Origin: Alkalibacillus silvisoli
GTDB lineage: Bacteria > Bacillota > Bacilli > Bacillales > Alkalibacillaceae
Reading direction: 5' to 3'
NCBI RefSeq assembly: GCF_039521975.1
Contig: NZ_BAAACZ010000002.1
Location: 1-64,000, forward strand
Length of the DNA stretch: 64,000 nucleotides
A program made the translations under genes and the position numbers. Below, piece by piece: positions 59,956-64,000 of the stretch; the stretch's first letter is position 1; every line of letters starts with the position of its first letter. The notes under the pieces were generated by a model. It did no database searches. It was given only the letters and a program-made list of their open reading frames with translations, and had not been told where the DNA came from.

Positions 59956-60049
59956 GATCTCTCACCCCAATCAAGTCAAGTTGGTGTAATTGTACCTTAA
60001 AGTCATGTTAAAATGAAAGTTGACAGATTAGCATAAAGGAGCGCTTGAA

Positions 60050-60439
60050 ATGAAATTTAATGTAACAGAACAACACATAACATCTGATTTAGAATTTGAT
60101 CAATTAACCATATCAGGTGATGAAACAGAAGGTTATAGACCTTTTCAATTAATGGTTTCTTCATTAGCAGGGTGTAGTGCGCTTGTTTATAAACGCATTT
60201 TAGCAAAACAACAAATTGAATTTGATGAAATGACTATTGAAGCTGAAGTTAAACGTAGTGACGATGCGGTGAATAAAATTGAGAAAGTTAATTTACACTT
60301 TAAAGTAGTTGGAACTAATTTAAATCAAGAAAAGCTACAAAAAAGCTTAAATACAGCTTCTAAAAATTGTTCAATGGTTCAATCTGTTACTCAGGCGATT
60401 GACGTTGAAGAGACTGTAGAAGCTATTAACAAGGGGTAG
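60050..60439 (+). CDS. OsmC family protein
   Basis: The 129-residue OsmC/Ohr-fold protein has the first redox Cys in LMVSSLAGCSALVYKRIL (about 45) and the second in TASKNCSMVQSV (about 105). The family includes organic-hydroperoxide reductases; the spacing fits the YhfA/OsmC-like branch, so peroxidase activity is possible but not certain. The start follows AAAGGAG. An SE1561-type gene follows 4 bp later, forming an operon. Confidence 0.88.
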   Translation: MKFNVTEQHITSDLEFDQLTISGDETEGYRPFQLMVSSLAGCSALVYKRILAKQQIEFDEMTIEAEVKRSDDAVNKIEKVNLHFKVVGTNLNQEKLQKSLNTASKNCSMVQSVTQAIDVEETVEAINKG

Positions 60440-60443
60440 TGTC

Positions 60444-60596
60444 ATGTCAGAACAGCATAATTTAGAAACAGTGCGAACACGATTAGCGAATTTATTAGAG
60501 CAAATTGAATCTCTTGACCCAGAAAAGTTAACAATTGAGGATATTGACCGCTATATTAGCTTATTAAATGAGATGGAAGAAAAATTAAATAAATAA
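60444..60596 (+). CDS. SE1561 family small protein
   Basis: A 50-residue acidic helical protein beginning MSEQHNLETVRTRLANLLEQ and ending LLNEMEEKLNK. This matches the SE1561 family of Bacillales, small uncharacterised proteins. The ribosome site AAGGGG lies inside the end of the osmC-like gene; the two are 4 bp apart and likely coupled. Confidence 0.75.
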   Translation: MSEQHNLETVRTRLANLLEQIESLDPEKLTIEDIDRYISLLNEMEEKLNK

Positions 60597-60715
60597 CTTG
60601 TTCAACCCCCGCATAAAAATCTTATGAAGGGGGTTGATTTTTTAAATTATATATTTTACCATGATAAAGTATTAACGTGATATCGAGATAAAATGAAAAA
60701 GGGGGAGAAAGATCA

Positions 60716-62035
60716 ATGGAACTGCAATATATTGTTATAATCTCTGTTTTAATCATGACTATTTTAAGTTTACTTAAAGTCAATGTACTTTTGGCCATTG
60801 TGATATCTGCCATGACGGCAGGGTTTATGGCTGGGTTATCATTTGGGGATTTAGTTGGTGTATTTACAGAAAGTATGGCTGGTGGGGCTAATACGGCACT
60901 TAGTTATGTTTTATTAGGTGGCTTTGCGATTGCGATTGCATTTACGGGAATTACAAAAGGGTTTGTTCAATTCCTAAGAAGAGCCATCAAAGGTAGACGA
61001 GGTGTAATTCTTGGTGTGATTGTCATCATAGCCTCGTTATCACAAAACGTGATTCCAGTGCATATTGCGTTTATTCCGATTTTAATTCCACCTCTAATAG
61101 CATTATTTGATCGGATTCAACTTGACCGCCGAGCTGTTGCAACTGCGCTAACATTTGGACTAAAAGCACCTTATATAATGGTCCCACTTGGTTTCGGATT
61201 AATTTTCCAAGGGATTATACGAGATAATATGTCAGAGAATGGGATTGATATTGCCTTATCTGATGTAACGCTTGCGATGTTAGCTCCTGGACTAGGTATG
61301 GCACTTGGTTTAATTATAGCTCTAACGATTACTTACCGTAAGAAGCGTGATTACAGTCAAATAGAACCTGAAAGTGAGCCAAGTTCAATTGAAGAAGTTG
61401 ATGACTCCCCCTTTGTATTTGAACGTAAACACTTGATGACAATTATTGCGATTATTGCAGCATTAGCCGTCCAAATTATAACAGAGGAAATGGTGCTAGG
61501 TGCTTTAACAGGTTTGATTTTAATGTTCCTTTTAGTAGCTGTTCCATATAGGCAAATTGAAGATGTTATGAGTCGTGGTATTAGCATGATGGGAATGATT
61601 GCTTTTATTATGTTAACGGCCTCAGGGTTTGCTGGTGTTCTTGAAGAAACAGGATCAGTTGAGGCATTAGTGAATGCATCTTCAGGCTTGTTAGAGGGTA
61701 ATCAACTATTTATAGCGTTTATTTTATTACTAGTTGGATTAGTGATCACAATGGGAATTGGAACTTCTTTCGGTACGATACCAATTTTGGCTGTATTATA
61801 TGTTCCAATTGCTACAGCGGCAGGCTTTTCACCAATGGCGATTGCTGTATTAATAGGAACTGCTGGTGCCTTAGGTGATGCTGGTAGTCCAGCTTCAGAT
61901 AGTACGCTTGGACCAACAGCTGGTTTAAATGTTGATGGCAAGCATAATCACATTTGGGATACATGTGTCCCAACGTTCTTACACTTTAACATTCCAATCT
62001 TTATTTTCGGCTTATTTACATCAGTTATGCTATAA
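60716..62035 (+). CDS. yuiF: Na+/H+ antiporter family protein (YuiF-like)
   Basis: The 439-residue protein has eleven to twelve membrane helices. NhaC/GntP-type segments are visible: LLKVNVLLAIVISAMTAGF, ASLSQNVIPVHIAFIPILIPPLI and the C-terminal GTAGALGDAGSPASDSTLGPTAGLN loop. It fits the YuiF group of putative sodium/proton antiporters. It would help Na+ and pH balance. The start has GGGGGAG upstream; the gene ends in a terminator. Confidence 0.85.
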   Translation: MELQYIVIISVLIMTILSLLKVNVLLAIVISAMTAGFMAGLSFGDLVGVFTESMAGGANTALSYVLLGGFAIAIAFTGITKGFVQFLRRAIKGRRGVILGVIVIIASLSQNVIPVHIAFIPILIPPLIALFDRIQLDRRAVATALTFGLKAPYIMVPLGFGLIFQGIIRDNMSENGIDIALSDVTLAMLAPGLGMALGLIIALTITYRKKRDYSQIEPESEPSSIEEVDDSPFVFERKHLMTIIAIIAALAVQIITEEMVLGALTGLILMFLLVAVPYRQIEDVMSRGISMMGMIAFIMLTASGFAGVLEETGSVEALVNASSGLLEGNQLFIAFILLLVGLVITMGIGTSFGTIPILAVLYVPIATAAGFSPMAIAVLIGTAGALGDAGSPASDSTLGPTAGLNVDGKHNHIWDTCVPTFLHFNIPIFIFGLFTSVML

Positions 62036-62045
62036 AATGAAATTT

Positions 62046-62075
62046 AAGCCTCTACCTTTTTAGGTGGAGGCTTCT
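62046..62075 (+). terminator. Terminator of the yuiF-like gene
   Basis: AAGCCTCTACC pairs with GGTGGAGGCTT (one G-T pair) with a 6-nt loop and a T-rich tail. Confidence 0.85.
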
Positions 62076-62153
62076 TATTTACCTATGCCTTCCATTTATA
62101 TTTTATCGAATGATGATTCATATTAAGTATATAGATCAGTACTTGGGAGGCTT

Positions 62154-62936
62154 ATGATGAAAAAGATAATGTTAATAATCTTAAGTGTAGTCTTTATATT
62201 TTCAAATATTCCATCTGAAGCGGTTTCTAATGAATCGTATGGCTATGGTTATAAAAAGAAGTACGATGAAAACCCTCCTGACTTAGGGTTTTATGGACCC
62301 TTAATAGAGGAGTATAATGGTGTTTACTTAGGTGATGAGGAAAATCGCATGGTTTATCTAACTTTTGATAGTGGTTATGAACAAGGCTATACAGAGCAAA
62401 TTTTAGATGTACTTGAGGAAAAAGATGTACCTGCTACTTTCTTTCTAACAGGACATTATGTTGAAGACCAACCAGAATTGGTGAAGCGAAAAGTAAATGA
62501 TGGACATATTATTGGGAATCACTCAGATGATCATTTGGATTATACTAAAATAAGTGATGAAAAAATAAAAGAGGACTTAAAAAGTCTAGATGAAAAAATA
62601 ATGAACACAACGGACCAGGAAGGTGTGCAATTTTTCCGTCCAGCGAAAGGGGTTTTTAGCGAACGAACATTACAGTTAACCGACGAGTTAGGTTATACGA
62701 ATGTATTTTGGACTGTAGCATTAGTCGACTGGAATAAAGATGAAAACAAAGGATGGCAGCACTCTTTTGATGAGTTGTTAAAGCAAGTCCACCCTGGAGC
62801 GGTTATCTTACTCCATGCTGTTACAGAGGACAATGCTGAAGCGCTTGGTTATTTAATTGATGAATTACGTGAACGAGATTATGAATTTGGTTCATTAGAT
62901 GATTTAGTATGGCATCATTCAGTTCCTATTGGGTAA
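62154..62936 (+). CDS. pdaA: Peptidoglycan deacetylase PdaA (spore cortex muramic-delta-lactam)
   Basis: The 260-residue protein has a signal peptide (about 1-24). A NodB polysaccharide-deacetylase domain has motif 1 YLTFDSGYEQGY (catalytic Asp), motif 2 IIGNHSDDHLDY (metal His pair), motif 3 FFRPAKGVFS and motif 5 AVILLHAVTED. The TFDSGYE form and overall order match PdaA, which removes acetyl groups from muramic acid to make cortex delta-lactam. This supports a spore former. The YfjP gene next to it recalls the B. subtilis yfj region. Confidence 0.92.
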   Translation: MMKKIMLIILSVVFIFSNIPSEAVSNESYGYGYKKKYDENPPDLGFYGPLIEEYNGVYLGDEENRMVYLTFDSGYEQGYTEQILDVLEEKDVPATFFLTGHYVEDQPELVKRKVNDGHIIGNHSDDHLDYTKISDEKIKEDLKSLDEKIMNTTDQEGVQFFRPAKGVFSERTLQLTDELGYTNVFWTVALVDWNKDENKGWQHSFDELLKQVHPGAVILLHAVTEDNAEALGYLIDELRERDYEFGSLDDLVWHHSVPIG

Positions 62937-63013
62937 AAACTTTGCTAAAAGACCTGCTTAAGTTGTAAACTAAAAGTATTAATCCGCGCTTGACTAAAAA
63001 GGGAGAGGAAAGT

Positions 63014-63886
63014 ATGTGGAAAGAGTATTACCATGCAGCAGGCATCTATGATTTTGATTATACTTTACAACGTTTAAACATGGATCCACTCATTAATGTG
63101 AACATGAAAGAAAGATGGGTGGATGTACCTGTTCGATTAAATCATGAAGAGCAATGTGTTGTTCGTGTTAAAGGGGAAGGTACAACTGAGAAGCCCGTTT
63201 TTTCAGTTATGTCAGATTATGATGAAGACCAAGATATTATTTTTGAACATATTCGCAATTTGTTTCAATGGGACAGAGACTTACAGGATGTCTTAGATTT
63301 CTTTGAAGAATCTGATTTAGCACGACTGTTTTACATTGATCCAGGGACACCAATTGTAAGGGACTTCCACTTGTATGACTCGCTAATGAAGGTAATTATT
63401 CATCAGCAGCTTAATATGAAATTCGCCTATACATTAACAACTCGCTTTGTTCAAAAGTTTGGCGAACAAAGCGATGGGGCTTGGTTTTATCCAAATCCTG
63501 AAACTGTTGCGAAATTAGATTATCAAGATTTAAGAGGGCTTCAATTTAGTCAGCGTAAAGCTGAATATATCATTGATACATCAAGATTAATTGCAAATGG
63601 TGAATTAGATTTACAGAGCCTTTCGAAAAAGTCTAATGATCAAGTGATGAAAGAGTTAGGTAAGGTTAGAGGTGTTGGCCCTTGGACTGTACAAAACTGG
63701 TTATTATTTGCACTAGGGCGGGAAGATTTATTCCCAGCAGCTGATATTGGCATTCAAAATGCACTAAAAAAAGTTTGGACTCGTGAAGAAAAGCCAAAGA
63801 AAGATGAGATTGAGAAAGCTGCACAAAAGTGGTCACCTTACAGAAGTTATGCAGCGCTTACGTTATGGAGAAGTATTGAAGGGTAA
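63014..63886 (+). CDS. yfjP: DNA-3-methyladenine glycosylase (AlkA-like, YfjP)
   Basis: The 290-residue protein has an N-terminal AlkA-like beta domain and a helical HhH-GPD domain. The hairpin is VRGVGPWTVQNWLLFALGRE with the catalytic Asp in FPAADIGIQ, preceded by GLQFSQRKAEYIIDTSRLI. It excises alkylated bases in base-excision repair. ATG 63014 follows GGGAGAGG; an open TTG frame from 62990 lacks a site. A long terminator ends the gene. Confidence 0.92.
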   Translation: MWKEYYHAAGIYDFDYTLQRLNMDPLINVNMKERWVDVPVRLNHEEQCVVRVKGEGTTEKPVFSVMSDYDEDQDIIFEHIRNLFQWDRDLQDVLDFFEESDLARLFYIDPGTPIVRDFHLYDSLMKVIIHQQLNMKFAYTLTTRFVQKFGEQSDGAWFYPNPETVAKLDYQDLRGLQFSQRKAEYIIDTSRLIANGELDLQSLSKKSNDQVMKELGKVRGVGPWTVQNWLLFALGREDLFPAADIGIQNALKKVWTREEKPKKDEIEKAAQKWSPYRSYAALTLWRSIEG

Positions 63887-63909
63887 TGTTGTGTCTTATT
63901 TAAAATTCT

Positions 63910-63960
63910 AACTCATTCGCTCTCTTATTCATTGTTTATAAGAGAGAGCGAATGAGTTTT
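63910..63960. terminator. Terminator after yfjP
   Basis: AACTCATTCGCTCTCTTA pairs with TAAGAGAGAGCGAATGAGTT (2-nt bulge), followed by TTAT. The last 40 bases of the window show nothing further. Confidence 0.85.
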
Positions 63961-64000
63961 ATTTATGTTTTGCTTGAAGCTATAAGGCTCTATACTAAAG

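Overview
The window looks like the chromosome of a spore-forming, moderately salt-adapted Bacillaceae (Firmicutes). The base composition is AT-rich and Shine-Dalgarno sites are strong (AAGGAGG-like). The proteins match Bacillus subtilis families: dapA under a lysine riboswitch, guaC, MreB-like, PdaA, YfjP, the YfkJ/YfkI/YfkH/YfkF group, YuiF, YugU/YjbQ and YflJ. Salt adaptation is suggested by two compatible-solute uptake systems (a BCCT carrier and an OpuA-type ABC importer), several cation/proton antiporters and acidic secreted proteins. No genus can be fixed from the sequence alone.

Layout. 1-8.4 kb: a Clp_N-like/GNAT fusion, a NUDIX gene broken by an in-frame stop, a beta-propeller lipoprotein, a SWIM/SNF2 helicase, lysine-riboswitch-controlled dapA and a Cof-type HAD phosphatase. 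8.4-24.6 kb: an S9 peptidase, a BCCT carrier whose ribosome site is buried in a hairpin, a PLP sulfur-amino-acid enzyme, guaC with a PurR-type operator, a DUF2243/CtaG pair, a nucleotidyltransferase, three GNATs, an unusual NUDIX-HIT fusion, YjbQ, a Ca2+/H+ exchanger, a CAP-domain protein and a LysM/Gmad2 protein. 24.7-33.5 kb is the most rearranged part: tRNA-Ala, the scar of a GPH-family sugar transporter gene, a two-gene MacB-like ABC system of visibly higher GC whose permease ends in a DUF4352-like domain, and a second GPH gene destroyed by a frameshift and by an IS21-family element (2,477 bp, 5-bp target duplication). 33.7-37.5 kb: a DUF3992 (endospore appendage-like) protein with a tiny Cys-rich partner, a second CAP protein, an unknown protein and a CocE hydrolase.

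37.8-44.0 kb holds the best-defined system. A six-gene minus-strand operon (BKACE, L-carnitine dehydrogenase, hot-dog thioesterase, OpuA-type ATPase, permease and binding protein) should import L-carnitine or betaine and turn carnitine into glycine betaine. An upstream TetR gene and three matching palindromes give a clear control model: in front of both the operon and the tetR gene a palindrome fills the 17-bp spacer between -35 and -10.

44-64 kb: a GmhB-like phosphatase, a Gly/Pro-rich protein, a Rieske/FAD oxidoreductase, a PAS-GGDEF cyclase, a CPA antiporter, a DMT exporter, an MreB homologue, YflJ, a cysteine-cluster protein, a HAD hydrolase, PlsC, the yfkJ-yfkI-yfkH operon behind a SigB-like promoter, the YfkF MFS carrier, OsmC, an SE1561-type small protein, YuiF, PdaA and the YfjP glycosylase.

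Repeats recur between genes: hairpins with the core CCGAACGA/TCGTTCGG, 20-21-bp tandem GCGCTGATAAA units, a Bacillaceae-type folded repeat near 37.7 kb (with a decayed relative near 52.1 kb), and a ~280-bp folded element at 54.9-55.2 kb closed by a 12-bp long-range helix.
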